Below are positions 45,776 to 54,688 of a stretch of 64,000 nt of DNA, piece by piece. The notes beneath the pieces were generated by a model that was given only the letters and a program-made list of their open reading frames with translations, was not told the origin of the DNA and did no database searches. The position numbers and the translations under genes were made by a program. Numbering within the stretch: position 1 is the first letter of the stretch; every line of letters begins with the position of its first letter. The DNA comes from Streptomyces buecherae (GTDB lineage Bacteria; Actinomycetota; Actinomycetes; Streptomycetales; Streptomycetaceae), in contig NZ_CP060404.1 in the NCBI RefSeq assembly GCF_014295035.1, forward strand, positions 1,778,001 to 1,842,000, in the 5' to 3' direction.

Positions 45776-46842
45776 TGACGACCACCCAGCCGCTGACCCG
45801 GCGCTCCGGGCCGCGTCGCGGGACGCTGCGGATCGGAACCCGGGTCGCCGTGCCCTTCCACGTCTCGGCCGTGGTGGTCGGCCTGGCGACGCTGGTCCTG
45901 CTGGGCGTCGCGGCGGCGGCGACGCTGACCATGGGCCGGCTCGGCATCGAACTGGCCGACATTCCGAGCGTGCTGCTCGGCGAGGCCACCGGCAAGGACG
46001 CCTTCGTCTTCGACCGGCTGCGCGGCCCGCGCCTCGCCGTCGCGATCGCCACCGGCGCGGCCTTCGGCCTCTCCGGCGCGCTCTTCCAGTCCGTCACCCG
46101 CAACCCGCTGGGCAGCCCGGACGTCATCGGGCTCGGCGCCGGTGCCGGCGCGGGCGCGGCGACCGTCGCGCTGTTCCTGCCCGACGTCGTGCCGGCGTCC
46201 GTGGGCGCGCTGCTCGGCGCGCTGCTCGCGATGGGGCTGGTCTACGTCTCGACCGGCACCGGCTTCCGCAGCCCGGGCCGACTGGTCGTCGCGGGCATCG
46301 GCGTGGCGGCCATGGCGACGGCCGTCACGCAGTACGTCGTCTACGCCGTGGAGCGGGACAAGGCCAGCTCCCTGGCCGCGTACGTCAACGGCAGCCTCGC
46401 CGCCCGCTCGTGGGACGACGCCACGGTCATCTGGATCGTCCTGCTCGGCTGCCTCCCGCTGGCCGCGCTGCTGGCCCGGCCGCTGACCATCGGGGAGATG
46501 GGCGACGACCTCTCCACCGGACTCGGCGCCAACCCGGGCCGTACGAAGACCGCGGCCGTGCTGCTGTCCATCGCGCTCTCCGCGGGCGCGGTCAGCGTCG
46601 CGGGTCCCATCGCGTTCATCTCCCTCACGGCTCCGCAGATCGCCAAGCGGCTCACGCGCAGCACCGGGCCGCAACTCGCGGTGTCCACGCTGCTCGGTGC
46701 CCTGCTGCTGGTCGCGGCCGACCTGGCCGCGCAGCAACTGCCGCTCTTCGACGACCTGCCGGTGGGGATCTACACCATGGCCGTCGGGGGCGCCTACCTC
46801 GGCTACCTGTTGGTACGGGAGTGGCGGCGGCAGCCGGCGTGA
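45775..46842 (+). CDS. FecCD-family siderophore permease, subunit 2
   Basis: 355 residues from ATG 45775, sharing one base with the previous stop (TGATG). Motifs: LRGPRLAVAIATGAAFGLSGALFQSVTRNPLGSPDVIGLGAGAGAGA and VAGPIAFISLTAPQIAKRLTRSTG. With subunit 1 it makes a heterodimeric importer. No ATP-binding gene follows within the window, so the cassette must borrow an ATPase from elsewhere. Confidence 0.93.
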   Translation: MTTTQPLTRRSGPRRGTLRIGTRVAVPFHVSAVVVGLATLVLLGVAAAATLTMGRLGIELADIPSVLLGEATGKDAFVFDRLRGPRLAVAIATGAAFGLSGALFQSVTRNPLGSPDVIGLGAGAGAGAATVALFLPDVVPASVGALLGALLAMGLVYVSTGTGFRSPGRLVVAGIGVAAMATAVTQYVVYAVERDKASSLAAYVNGSLAARSWDDATVIWIVLLGCLPLAALLARPLTIGEMGDDLSTGLGANPGRTKTAAVLLSIALSAGAVSVAGPIAFISLTAPQIAKRLTRSTGPQLAVSTLLGALLLVAADLAAQQLPLFDDLPVGIYTMAVGGAYLGYLLVREWRRQPA

Positions 46843-47265
46843 CGGGGGCGGCAGCGCCTCGCCCCTCCTCCCCTCCCTCGGCTCGCTCGCGTACGGCTCT
46901 TCCATGGGGTGTTCGTTCCTTCCGGACTCTCGTGCGCCGGGCGCGGGCCACGCGTGGCGGGGCGGCGCTGGTCGCGCGCCGCCACGCCACGCACCCCCGT
47001 GCGGGCGGCCGGTGCCTGTGTCCCTCCCCCGCACCGGCCGTGCTACGTCTCAGACGCTATGCCGCCGGGCGGCGGTGGCACATCCAACGGTGGTGCTACG
47101 TCCGCACACACCCAGGGGTGGACTCGCGCCGGGGCGGTACGCCCCGAGCCGTATGCCGGGCTGCTCCGCTCGGCGCACCGCACGGCGCTGGCCTGCGGCG
47201 CGGCGCCGGCGTCGGCGATCGCGGCCCGTCAGCGACGACACCCGGCCCGCGAAGCCGCGGACCCG
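46843..47265. other. Gene-free stretch between convergent operons
   Basis: 423 bases without a supported gene; frames open here lack third-position bias. CCCCTCCTCCCCTCCCTC (46861-46878) is a pyrimidine tract after the permease operon. No strong hairpin is recognised. Confidence 0.35.
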
Positions 47266-47754
47266 TCACGGCAGGAGCGCGATGCCGTCCAGTTCCACGC
47301 GTGCCTGCTCGTCCCACAGGCGGACCACGCCCACGACGGCCATCGCCGGGTAGTCGCGGCCCGCCAGGCGGCGCCAGACGAGGCCGAGTTCGGGCGCGTG
47401 GGCGCGGTAGTCGGCCACGTCGGTGGCGTACACCGTGACCCGCGCGAGGTGTTCGGGCCGGCCGCCGGCGGCGCGGAGCGCGGTGAGGAGGTTGCTCAGG
47501 GCGCGCTCGAACTGGTCGGGGAGCGGCCCGTCCACCAGTCGACCCGCGCCGTCCAGTGCCGTCTGTCCGGCGAGGAAGACCAGTTGGGCGCCGGTGGCGG
47601 TGACGGCGTGCGAGAAGCCGGTGGGCGGGGCGAGTTCGGCCGGGTTGACGCGGCGCAGCGGCGGGGCGGTGGGGTGGTCGGGTGGGCTCGCGCGGTGGGG
47701 GTCGGGCTCCGGCGCGGGGGGCTGTGGCTGGTCGGCGGGGGGCGAGGGGGTCAT
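47266..47754 (-). CDS. RidA/YjgF family protein (imine/enamine deaminase type)
   Basis: 162 residues; the first about 34 are a Pro/Asp/His-rich extension, then a complete RidA domain (GFSHAVTATGAQLVFLAGQTALDGAGRLVDGPLPDQFERALSNLLTALRAAGG, HLARVTVYATDVADYRAH, YPAMAVVGVVRLWDEQARVELDGIALLP). The substrate-binding Arg of the RidA archetype lies near the C-terminus (here LWDEQARVELDG), so activity is plausible. RidA proteins hydrolyse reactive enamines/imines to ketones and ammonia. ATG 47754 overlaps the stop of the acyl-CoA dehydrogenase gene (ATGA), indicating tight coupling. Context points to an amino-substituted CoA ester as substrate. Confidence 0.85.
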   Translation of the reverse strand: MTPSPPADQPQPPAPEPDPHRASPPDHPTAPPLRRVNPAELAPPTGFSHAVTATGAQLVFLAGQTALDGAGRLVDGPLPDQFERALSNLLTALRAAGGRPEHLARVTVYATDVADYRAHAPELGLVWRRLAGRDYPAMAVVGVVRLWDEQARVELDGIALLP

Positions 47755-49064
47755 CGGTAGAGCTCCTTGGCGATGATGGTGCGCTGGACCTCTGTCGCGC
47801 CCTCGTAGATCCTGGGCGCGCGCACCTCGCGGTACAGGTGCTCCAGCGGGTGGCCGCGCTCCAGCGCGCGGGCGCCGTGGATCTGGACGGCGGCGTCGAC
47901 GACGTACTGCGCGGTCTCGGTGGCCAGCAGCTTGGCCATGGCCGAGCGGCGGGCGACGTCGGGTTGGCCACTGTCGTAGGCCGACGCCGCCGCGTAGACG
48001 AGGAGGCGGGCGGCCTCGGTGCGGGTGGCCATCTCCGCGAGTTGGTGGGAGACGGCCTGGAGGTCGCGCAGCGGCCCACCGAACGCCGTGCGCTCTCGCG
48101 CGTGGACCAGGGCCAGGTCGAGGGCGCGCTGGGCCATGCCGACGGCGAAGGCGCCGACGCTGGGGCGCAGCAGGTTCAGGGTCCGCATGGCGACCTTGAA
48201 CCCGGCGTCCACCTCACCGAGCACGTCGGCGCGGGTGACCGGCACGGCGTCGAAGGTCAGCCGGCCGATGGGGTGGGGGCTGAGCATCTCCAGTGGTTCG
48301 CCGCCGAGTCCGGGGCGGTCGGCGGGTACCAGGAAGGCCGTGATGCCCCGACTGCCGGCGCCGGGTGTGGTGCGGGCGAAGACGGTGTAGAAGTCGGCCT
48401 CGGGGGCGTTGGAGATCCAGCACTTCTCGCCGGTCAGCTCCCAGCTCTCGACGCCGGTCGCGGTCGCGGTTCCGGTCGCGGCCTCGGGAGCGGTCGCGTG
48501 CGTCGGGTGGGCCGGGCCCACCGGGCGCGCCGCGAGGGTGAGGGCCGCGGCGTCGGAGCCGGCCGCTGGCTCGCTGAGCGCGTACGCGGCCACCGCGCGC
48601 CCGGCGATGACCTCGGGCAGCCAGCGGGCGCGCTGCTCGGCGGTGCCGGACTGGACCACCGGGTAGCAGCCGAGGGCCTGGAGGGCGAGGGCGGTCTCGG
48701 CCTCCGCGCACTGGGTGGCCAACGATTCGCGCAGGAGGCACAGGTCGAGGGCGCGCGCCGCGCTCGGCCCACCGCCGGCACCCTCGCCGGCACGAACGCC
48801 GGGTCCGGGCTCGGCTTCCACGCCGGCATCGCCTTTCGGTTCCGTACCCGGGTCGGCAGCCGCGCCCGGTTCCGCACCCGGGTCGGCTGTGGCCGTGGGG
48901 AAGAGTCGGCGCAGCAGGCCCAGCTCGCCGAGGGCCGTCACCAGCGGCCGGTTCACCCGTCCGGGGGCGCCGCGCTCGGCCAGTGGGCGCAACTGGTCGG
49001 CGGCGACGGCGCGCAGCGTGGCGCACCACTGGCGCTGTTGCGGATCGAGGGCGAAGGCGCTCAT
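47751..49064 (-). CDS. Acyl-CoA dehydrogenase
   Basis: 437 residues from ATG 49064; AAAGGAGG seven bases upstream decides against the GTG/ATG codons just before. FAD-binding and substrate blocks: AYALSEPAAGSDAAALTLAARP, WELTGEKCWISNAPEADFYTVFARTTPG, ARERTAFGGPLRDLQAVSHQLAEM, and the C-terminal catalytic-Glu segment RIYEGATEVQRTIIAKELY. It desaturates an acyl-CoA at C2-C3. Two low-complexity inserts (an Ala/Glu/Pro/Gly run after about residue 63, and HPTHATAPEAATGTATATG) are unusual. It forms an operon with ridA and is divergent from the aryl-CoA ligase. Confidence 0.92.
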   Translation of the reverse strand: MSAFALDPQQRQWCATLRAVAADQLRPLAERGAPGRVNRPLVTALGELGLLRRLFPTATADPGAEPGAAADPGTEPKGDAGVEAEPGPGVRAGEGAGGGPSAARALDLCLLRESLATQCAEAETALALQALGCYPVVQSGTAEQRARWLPEVIAGRAVAAYALSEPAAGSDAAALTLAARPVGPAHPTHATAPEAATGTATATGVESWELTGEKCWISNAPEADFYTVFARTTPGAGSRGITAFLVPADRPGLGGEPLEMLSPHPIGRLTFDAVPVTRADVLGEVDAGFKVAMRTLNLLRPSVGAFAVGMAQRALDLALVHARERTAFGGPLRDLQAVSHQLAEMATRTEAARLLVYAAASAYDSGQPDVARRSAMAKLLATETAQYVVDAAVQIHGARALERGHPLEHLYREVRAPRIYEGATEVQRTIIAKELYR

Positions 49065-49091
49065 CGACACCCCTCCTTTATCGCGACATGT

Positions 49092-49104
49092 TGACTGCCG
49101 TCAC
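49092..49104. promoter_or_regulatory. Candidate PaaX operator in the ACAD/ligase divergent promoter
   Basis: TGAC-TGCC-GTCA(C) at 49092-49104 overlaps TTGACT (49091-49096), which with TACGCT 16 bases on forms a plausible promoter for the ligase. The same 13-mer with one change occurs before the enoyl-CoA hydratase operon at 58882. Confidence 0.55.
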
Positions 49105-49181
49105 CAACACGTTACGCTGACGAAGCATCTTCGGGACAGGACTGCCGCACTTCCCCATCGGTCCAAGGGGGCGCATCCGCC

Positions 49182-50813
49182 ATGGAGCTCACGCCGTCGG
49201 CGCACACCGACACCTTCACCCGGGACCACCTGCCACCCCCGGACGCGTGGCCCGCCCTGCTGCGCGATCCGCCCGCGCCCAGCTACCCGGACCGGCTCAA
49301 CTGCGCCGTCGAACTGCTCGCCGAGTCCGACGGCAGACGTGGGGCCGACCGGGTCGCGCTGCGCGGCGCCGGCGGGCAGCGTTGGACGTACGGTGAACTG
49401 CGGGCGCGGGTCGATCGGCTCGCGCACGCGCTCACCGACGACCTCGGGATACGGCCGGGGAACCGGGTGTTGTTGCGCGGCCCCACCTCGCCGTGGCTGG
49501 CCGCCTGCTGGCTCGCGGTGCTCAAGGCGGGCGCCGTCGCGGTGACCGTGCTGGCCAACCAGCGCCCCCAGGAGTTGGCCACCATCTGCGCGTTGGCCCG
49601 GGTGCGGCACGCGGTGTGCGCCGCCGACTGCCTCGACCACCTGGAGCAGGCCGGCGTGCCGGGGCTGCGGATCGCCGCGTACGGCTCGTCCGCCCCCGAC
49701 GACCTGCTGCGCCTGGCCGTCGCCCGGCCCGCCGCGTACGAGGCGGTGCCGACGGCCGCCGACGACGTGGCGCTGATCGCCTTCACCTCGGGCACCACCG
49801 GGCGGCCCAAGGGGTGCCTGCACTTCCACCGGGACGTGCTGGCCGTCGCGGACACGTTCTCGGCGCGGGTGCTGCGGCCCCGTCCGGACGACGTCTTCGC
49901 GGGCAGCCCACCGCTGGGCTTCACCTTCGGCCTCGGCGGCCTGGTGATCTTCCCGCTGCGGGCCGGCGCGTCGGCGCTCCTGGACCCGTGGGCCGGCCCG
50001 GCCAAGCTGTTGCGTGACATCGCCGAGCACCGGGTCTCGGTGTTGTTCACCGCGCCCACCGCGTACCGGGCGATGCTGGGGCAGTTGGCGGGGCACGACG
50101 TCTCCTCGCTGCGGCGCTGCGTGTCGGCGGGCGAGAACCTGCCCGCCGCGCTGTGGCACGCCTGGCACGCGGCGACCGGGCTGCGGCTGATCAACGGCAT
50201 CGGCGCCACCGAGTTGCTGCACATCTTCATCGCCGCGGCCGACGACGCGATCCGCCCCGGCACCACCGGCGTCCCGGTGCCCGGCTTCGAGGCGCGCGTG
50301 GTGGGCGGCGACGGGACGCCGGTGCCGGACGGCGAACCCGGCCTGCTCGCGGTGCGCGGCCCCACCGGCTGCCGCTACCTCGCGGACGAGCGGCAGCGGG
50401 AGTACGTGCGCGACGGCTGGAACCTCACCGGCGACACCTACGTCCGCGAGCCCGACGGCTACTTCCGCTTCGTGGCCCGCACGGACGACATGATCATCTC
50501 CGCCGGGTACAACATCGCGGGCCCGGAGGTGGAGGAGACATTGCTGCGCCACCCCGACGTGGTCGAGGCCGCGGTCACCGGGCGGCCCGACGAGGTGCGC
50601 GGCGCCGTGGTCGTCGCGCACGTGGTGTTGCGCCCGGGCGCGCCGCCGGGGCCCGACGCGGCGGCGGCGCTCAGGGAGTTCGCCCGGGCCGAACTGGCCC
50701 CGTACAAGTGCCCCCGCGAGTTCCGGTTCCTGCCCGCGCTGCCGCGCACCCCCACCGGCAAGCTCCAGCGGTACCGGCTGCGCGAGGACGGGTCCGGGAC
50801 GGCTCTACAGTGA
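49182..50813 (+). CDS. Aryl-CoA ligase (benzoate/2-aminobenzoate-CoA ligase family)
   Basis: 543 residues, ANL superfamily. The adenylate P-loop is IAFTSGTTGRPKGCLHFHRD. LINGIGATELLHIF, GWNLTGDTYVREPDGYFRFVARTDDMIISAGYNIAGPEVE and the C-terminal lysine in RTPTGKLQRY follow in order. GCLHFHRD and ATELLHIF are typical of the benzoate/2-aminobenzoate-CoA ligase branch. It activates an aromatic acid to its CoA thioester with ATP, in the cytoplasm. Four bases separate it from the paaX-like gene, so both form one transcript. It supplies substrate to the bifunctional monooxygenase at 55592. Confidence 0.9.
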   Translation: MELTPSAHTDTFTRDHLPPPDAWPALLRDPPAPSYPDRLNCAVELLAESDGRRGADRVALRGAGGQRWTYGELRARVDRLAHALTDDLGIRPGNRVLLRGPTSPWLAACWLAVLKAGAVAVTVLANQRPQELATICALARVRHAVCAADCLDHLEQAGVPGLRIAAYGSSAPDDLLRLAVARPAAYEAVPTAADDVALIAFTSGTTGRPKGCLHFHRDVLAVADTFSARVLRPRPDDVFAGSPPLGFTFGLGGLVIFPLRAGASALLDPWAGPAKLLRDIAEHRVSVLFTAPTAYRAMLGQLAGHDVSSLRRCVSAGENLPAALWHAWHAATGLRLINGIGATELLHIFIAAADDAIRPGTTGVPVPGFEARVVGGDGTPVPDGEPGLLAVRGPTGCRYLADERQREYVRDGWNLTGDTYVREPDGYFRFVARTDDMIISAGYNIAGPEVEETLLRHPDVVEAAVTGRPDEVRGAVVVAHVVLRPGAPPGPDAAAALREFARAELAPYKCPREFRFLPALPRTPTGKLQRYRLREDGSGTALQ

Positions 50814-50817
50814 CCGC

Positions 50818-51765
50818 GTGACCGATCCGCTCGCCCAGCAGCACACCCCGCGCTCCCTGATCGTGACGTACTACGGCGCCTACGGCCGCGGCGCCGGCGG
50901 TGAACCCGAGACGGTGCCGGTGGCGGCGCTGATCCGGCTGCTCGGCGCGGTGGGCGTGGACCCGCCGTCGGTGCGCTCCGCGGTCTCCCGGCTCAAGCGG
51001 CGCGGGCTGCTGGTCGCCGCGAAGACGGCGCGGGGCGCGGCCGGTTACGCGCCGTCGCCGGACGCCGTTCAACTCCTCGACGACGGCGACCGGCGCATCT
51101 ACGGCCGCCTGGGCGCCTACCGACTGACCACGCGCCCCGCCGGCGCCCCCGATGCCTCCGATGCTCCCGATGCCGCTGACGCTGCCGACGCGCCCGGCGC
51201 CGCCGGCGTGCCGGGCGGCGGGGCAGCCGCGCCCGGCGACTGGTTGCTGGCGGTCTTCTCGGTGCCGGAACACGAGCGCAACAAGCGGCACCTGCTGCGC
51301 TCCCGGCTGGCCCGGCTCGGCTTCGGCACCGCCGCCCCTGGCGTGTGGATCGCCCCCGCCCACCTGTACGAGGAGACCCGACACACTCTGCGCCGACTCG
51401 GCCTTGACGGGTACGTGGACCTGTTCCGGGGGGCGCACGCGGGGTTCGAGGCGACGGCGGACGCGGTGCGCCGGTGGTGGGACCTGGAGGCGCTGGCCGC
51501 CCGGCACCACGCGTTCCTCGCCACCCACGAGCCGGTGCTCCGGCGCTGGTCGCGGCGGACCACCGTGCCGCCGGCCGACGCCTACCGGGACTACCTGCTG
51601 GCCCTCGACTCCTGGCGCGCGCTCCCCTACGCCGACCCGGGGTTGCCGCCCGCGCTGCTGCCGAAGGACTGGCCGGGCGAGCGCTCGGCCCGCGTCTTCG
51701 CCGGACTGCACGAGCGACTGCGGGACGCGGGCGCCGCGTTCGCGCGGGACGGGGCGGCGGGCTGA
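50818..51765 (+). CDS. PaaX-family transcriptional regulator
   Basis: 315 residues from GTG 50818. The N-terminal winged HTH has SLIVTYYGAYGR and VAALIRLLGAVGVDPPSVRSAVSRLKRRGLL. The central and C-terminal domains match PaaX (DWLLAVFSVPEHERNKRHLLRSRLARLGFGTAAPGVWIAP, DLFRGAHAGFEATADAVRRWWDLEAL). The family represses phenylacetate and related aryl-CoA genes and is released by the aryl-CoA. A Asp-Ala-rich low-complexity insert (bases about 51145-51225) interrupts the linker. The operon with the ligase indicates local feedback by the CoA thioester. Confidence 0.9.
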   Translation: MTDPLAQQHTPRSLIVTYYGAYGRGAGGEPETVPVAALIRLLGAVGVDPPSVRSAVSRLKRRGLLVAAKTARGAAGYAPSPDAVQLLDDGDRRIYGRLGAYRLTTRPAGAPDASDAPDAADAADAPGAAGVPGGGAAAPGDWLLAVFSVPEHERNKRHLLRSRLARLGFGTAAPGVWIAPAHLYEETRHTLRRLGLDGYVDLFRGAHAGFEATADAVRRWWDLEALAARHHAFLATHEPVLRRWSRRTTVPPADAYRDYLLALDSWRALPYADPGLPPALLPKDWPGERSARVFAGLHERLRDAGAAFARDGAAG

Positions 51766-51777
51766 GGCCCGCGCGGG

Positions 51778-52926
51778 TCACTCCCGTACCACGGTCCCCG
51801 CCGCCGGGTCCGGCGCCCGGCCCGCCGCCGGATCCGGCAGGCAGCGGCTGGCGGCGGCGTAGCGGCGGGCCAGGGTGGCGCAGGCGGTGGCCAGTTCGCG
51901 CGGGCCGACCACCTCGATGTCGCTGCCGAAGGTGCCGAACAGGGCCGCGAGTCCGGTCCACGACCAGGCGCCGAGGGTGAGCCGGCAACGGTTCGGGCCG
52001 ACCTTCTCGACCAGCGCGCCGCCCGGCGCCCAGCGGGCGATCACGGCGGCCGGCGCGTCGAGGAGCACCTGGCCGCGGCAGGGCCAGTGGTCGGGGGTGT
52101 CGCCCCGGTCGAGTTCGCCGGTGATGAACGCCGTGGGGTCCGTACTCGGCAGTGGGCGCGGCGTGAAGCGGGCGGCGGTGGCCGGGCCGAGGGCGATCCG
52201 GTCCACCCGGAAGGCGGCCCACGCGCCACGGCCGATGTCCCACGCGAGGAGGTACCAACGCCCGGACCACACGGCGAGTTGGTGCGGTTCCACGCGCCGC
52301 GCCACGGCCGTCGGGTGGCTCGGCGGCGGATCGCTCGGGGGTGGAGCGGTGGCGGCCGGACCGGTCGAGGCCGCTTCGGATGGGGGCGGAGCGGTGACGG
52401 GTGGAGCAGTGGGGGTCGGGTCGGGCGGGGGCGTCGCGCTCGCGTAGGCGAAGGTCAGCACGGAGTGGTGGCGTATGGCGGTGCCCAAAGCGAGCAGCAG
52501 GTCGGGGGCGACCGGGGGTGCGGCGAAGTCCCAGGCGTTGTCGATCGCGGTGACGCGCACCGCGTCGATCCGGTGGCGCAGCGAGGTCGGCAGCACCTGG
52601 CGGATGGTGGCCAGGGCGCGGTCGGCGGCCTCCGCGATGCCGGCGACCGTCACCGGGGCGGTCTGGAGCGCGACGGCGATGGCCAGCGCCTGGTCGTCGT
52701 CGAAGAGCAACGGCGGCAGTCGCGCCCCCGCGCCCAACCGGTAGGCGCCGCCCGGGCCCTTGGTGACGTGCACCGGGTAGCCGAGCGCGCGCAGCCGCTC
52801 CACGTCCCGACGTACGGTGCGCGGGCTCACCGCGAGCCGCTGGGCCAGCGCCGCACCGGGCCACTCGCGACGCGACTGGAACAGGGACAGCAGGAGCAGC
52901 AGGCGTGCCGCCGTGGTCTCGACCAT
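51778..52926 (-). CDS. WYL-domain (YafY-type) transcriptional regulator
   Basis: 382 residues from ATG 52926. The N-terminal HTH is VETTAARLLLLLSLFQSRREWPGAALAQRLAVSPRTVRRDVERLRALGYPV. The WYL core has VEPHQLAVWSGRWYLLAWDIGRGAWAAFRVDRI, with WYL intact. A Pro/Thr/Ser-rich insert of about 45 residues (bases about 52310-52435) splits the domain. It is divergent from the MFS exporter gene by 62 bp and is likely its regulator. The stop lies 12 bp from that of the PaaX-like gene (convergent). Confidence 0.88.
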   Translation of the reverse strand: MVETTAARLLLLLSLFQSRREWPGAALAQRLAVSPRTVRRDVERLRALGYPVHVTKGPGGAYRLGAGARLPPLLFDDDQALAIAVALQTAPVTVAGIAEAADRALATIRQVLPTSLRHRIDAVRVTAIDNAWDFAAPPVAPDLLLALGTAIRHHSVLTFAYASATPPPDPTPTAPPVTAPPPSEAASTGPAATAPPPSDPPPSHPTAVARRVEPHQLAVWSGRWYLLAWDIGRGAWAAFRVDRIALGPATAARFTPRPLPSTDPTAFITGELDRGDTPDHWPCRGQVLLDAPAAVIARWAPGGALVEKVGPNRCRLTLGAWSWTGLAALFGTFGSDIEVVGPRELATACATLARRYAAASRCLPDPAAGRAPDPAAGTVVRE

Positions 52927-52988
52927 GGCGGCCACCCTGGCACGAGAAGCGGCCAGTAGCTGGCCACTTCTGCTGCCACGGTGATCGC

Positions 52989-54503
52989 ATGAGTAGTCAA
53001 CTCCCCCTTCCGGACGGCCAGTCCGCCGGCGCGTCCAGCCCGCTCCCACCACCATCGCCCCCGCCCGTCGACCGCGACGGGGCGGGCGCCGCCGGCGGGT
53101 CGGCGGTGGTCGCGCTGGTCGTGGTGTTGGTCGCGGCGTTCATGGAACTGCTGGACGCCACGATCGTCAGCGTCGCGGCCCCCGCCATCGCGCGCGACCT
53201 GGGAGCGAGCGAGGCCGCGGTGCAGTGGATGGTGGCCGGGTACACGCTCGCGCTGGGCGCCGGGCTGATCACCGGCGGCCGACTGGGTGACCAGTTCGGG
53301 CGGCGGCGGGCCTTCCTCCTCGGGCTGGCCGCGTTCGTCGCGGCCTCCGCCGCCTGCGCCTTCGCGCCCAACTCCGCCGCGCTCATCACCACCCGCGTCG
53401 CGCAGGGCCTGGCCGGCGGGCTGATGGTGCCCCAGGTGTTCGGCATCATCCGCTCGACCTTCGCGCCGGCCGCGCGGGCCCGGGCGTTCGGCGCCTACGG
53501 GGCGGTGCTCGGGCTCGCCTCCGTCGCGGGGCCGCTGCTCGGCGGCCTGCTCGTGGAGGCGGACCTGTTCGGCCTGGGCTGGCGCGCGATCTTCTGGGTC
53601 AACGTGCCGGTCGGAGTCGGCGGGCTGGTGCTCGGCGCCCGGGTGTTGCCCGAGTCGAGCGCGCGCCAGCGGGCACGGCTCGACCTGCCCGGCGCGGCCC
53701 TGGCCGCGGCCCTGGCGGTCCTGGTGCTGCTGCCCCTGGTGCAGGGCCGCGACTGGGGCTGGCCGTGGTGGGGGTTCGCGGTGCTGGCCGCGGCCGTGCC
53801 CGTCGCCGCCCTGCTGTGGTCGCGGGAGCGGGCGGTGGCCGCGCGGGGCGGTCAGCCGCTGCTCGATCCGGCGCTGTTGCGGGTACGGGCGGTGGCCGCG
53901 GGCTTGGCCGTCGCCACGTTGTTCTTCGGGGCGATCGGCTCGTTCTTCCTCATGCTGTCCCTGTACCTCCAGTGGGGCACCGGGCGCTCGGCCTGGCAGA
54001 CGGGGCTGGTCATCCTCCCGTACGCGATCGGCTCGATCCTCACCTCCGGCGTCGGCGTGCGGTGCGCGGCGCGCGCCGGGCGGGCGCTGCTCGTGTCCGG
54101 CGCGCTCGTGCTGGCCGTTTCCCAGGCACACCTGCTGCTGGTCGTACGGGACGGCGCGGCGCCCTCGTACGCGGAGTTGGCGGCGCCGCTGTTCGTCGGC
54201 GGGCTCGGGCTCGGGCTGACGGCGCCCTCGCTGGTGAACGTGGTCCTCGCCGGGGTGCCCGAGCGGGACGCCGGCGCCGCGGGGGGCGTGCTCACCACCG
54301 TCGGCCAACTGGGGAACGCCCTGGGCGTGGCCGCGCTGGGGGCGGTGTTCTTCGCCGCGTTGGAGACGGGGTTCGACCGGGGCGCGGGGCCGCTGGCCGC
54401 GTACGGCGACGCCCTGGTCGCGGTGTTGCCCTGGCAGGCCGCGTGCTACTGCGCGGCGGCGGCGCTGATGATGCTGCTGCCCAGGGCGGCCCGGCCGGAG
54501 TGA
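52989..54503 (+). CDS. MFS transporter, DHA2 (14-TMS drug:H+ antiporter) family
   Basis: 504 residues from ATG 52989; the frame is open upstream but conservation begins here. Family motifs: ELLDATIVSVAAPAIARDLGASEAAVQWMVAGYTLALGAGLITGGRLGDQFGRRRAF (motif A inside) and GPLLGGLLVEADLFGLGWRAIFWVNVPVG (motif C region). It is a proton-driven efflux pump with about 14 spans. No clear ribosome site is seen. The divergent WYL regulator probably controls it. Its link to aryl-CoA metabolism next door is unproven. Confidence 0.9.
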   Translation: MSSQLPLPDGQSAGASSPLPPPSPPPVDRDGAGAAGGSAVVALVVVLVAAFMELLDATIVSVAAPAIARDLGASEAAVQWMVAGYTLALGAGLITGGRLGDQFGRRRAFLLGLAAFVAASAACAFAPNSAALITTRVAQGLAGGLMVPQVFGIIRSTFAPAARARAFGAYGAVLGLASVAGPLLGGLLVEADLFGLGWRAIFWVNVPVGVGGLVLGARVLPESSARQRARLDLPGAALAAALAVLVLLPLVQGRDWGWPWWGFAVLAAAVPVAALLWSRERAVAARGGQPLLDPALLRVRAVAAGLAVATLFFGAIGSFFLMLSLYLQWGTGRSAWQTGLVILPYAIGSILTSGVGVRCAARAGRALLVSGALVLAVSQAHLLLVVRDGAAPSYAELAAPLFVGGLGLGLTAPSLVNVVLAGVPERDAGAAGGVLTTVGQLGNALGVAALGAVFFAALETGFDRGAGPLAAYGDALVAVLPWQAACYCAAAALMMLLPRAARPE

Positions 54504-54688
54504 CGACCGCGCGGGAGCCGCCGCCGGGGCGCCGGCTCAGGCGCCGGCTCGGGCGGCCGGCTCGGCGGCTCGGTGGCGGCTTGGGCGGGGCGGCCGGGTA
54601 GCGAGTCGGGCCCGCCGCGCGGCCCCGTGGCGAAGTGAACCCCCACCACCTGCGCGAACGGCGTCGGGGACCACCTAGGCTACTGATC

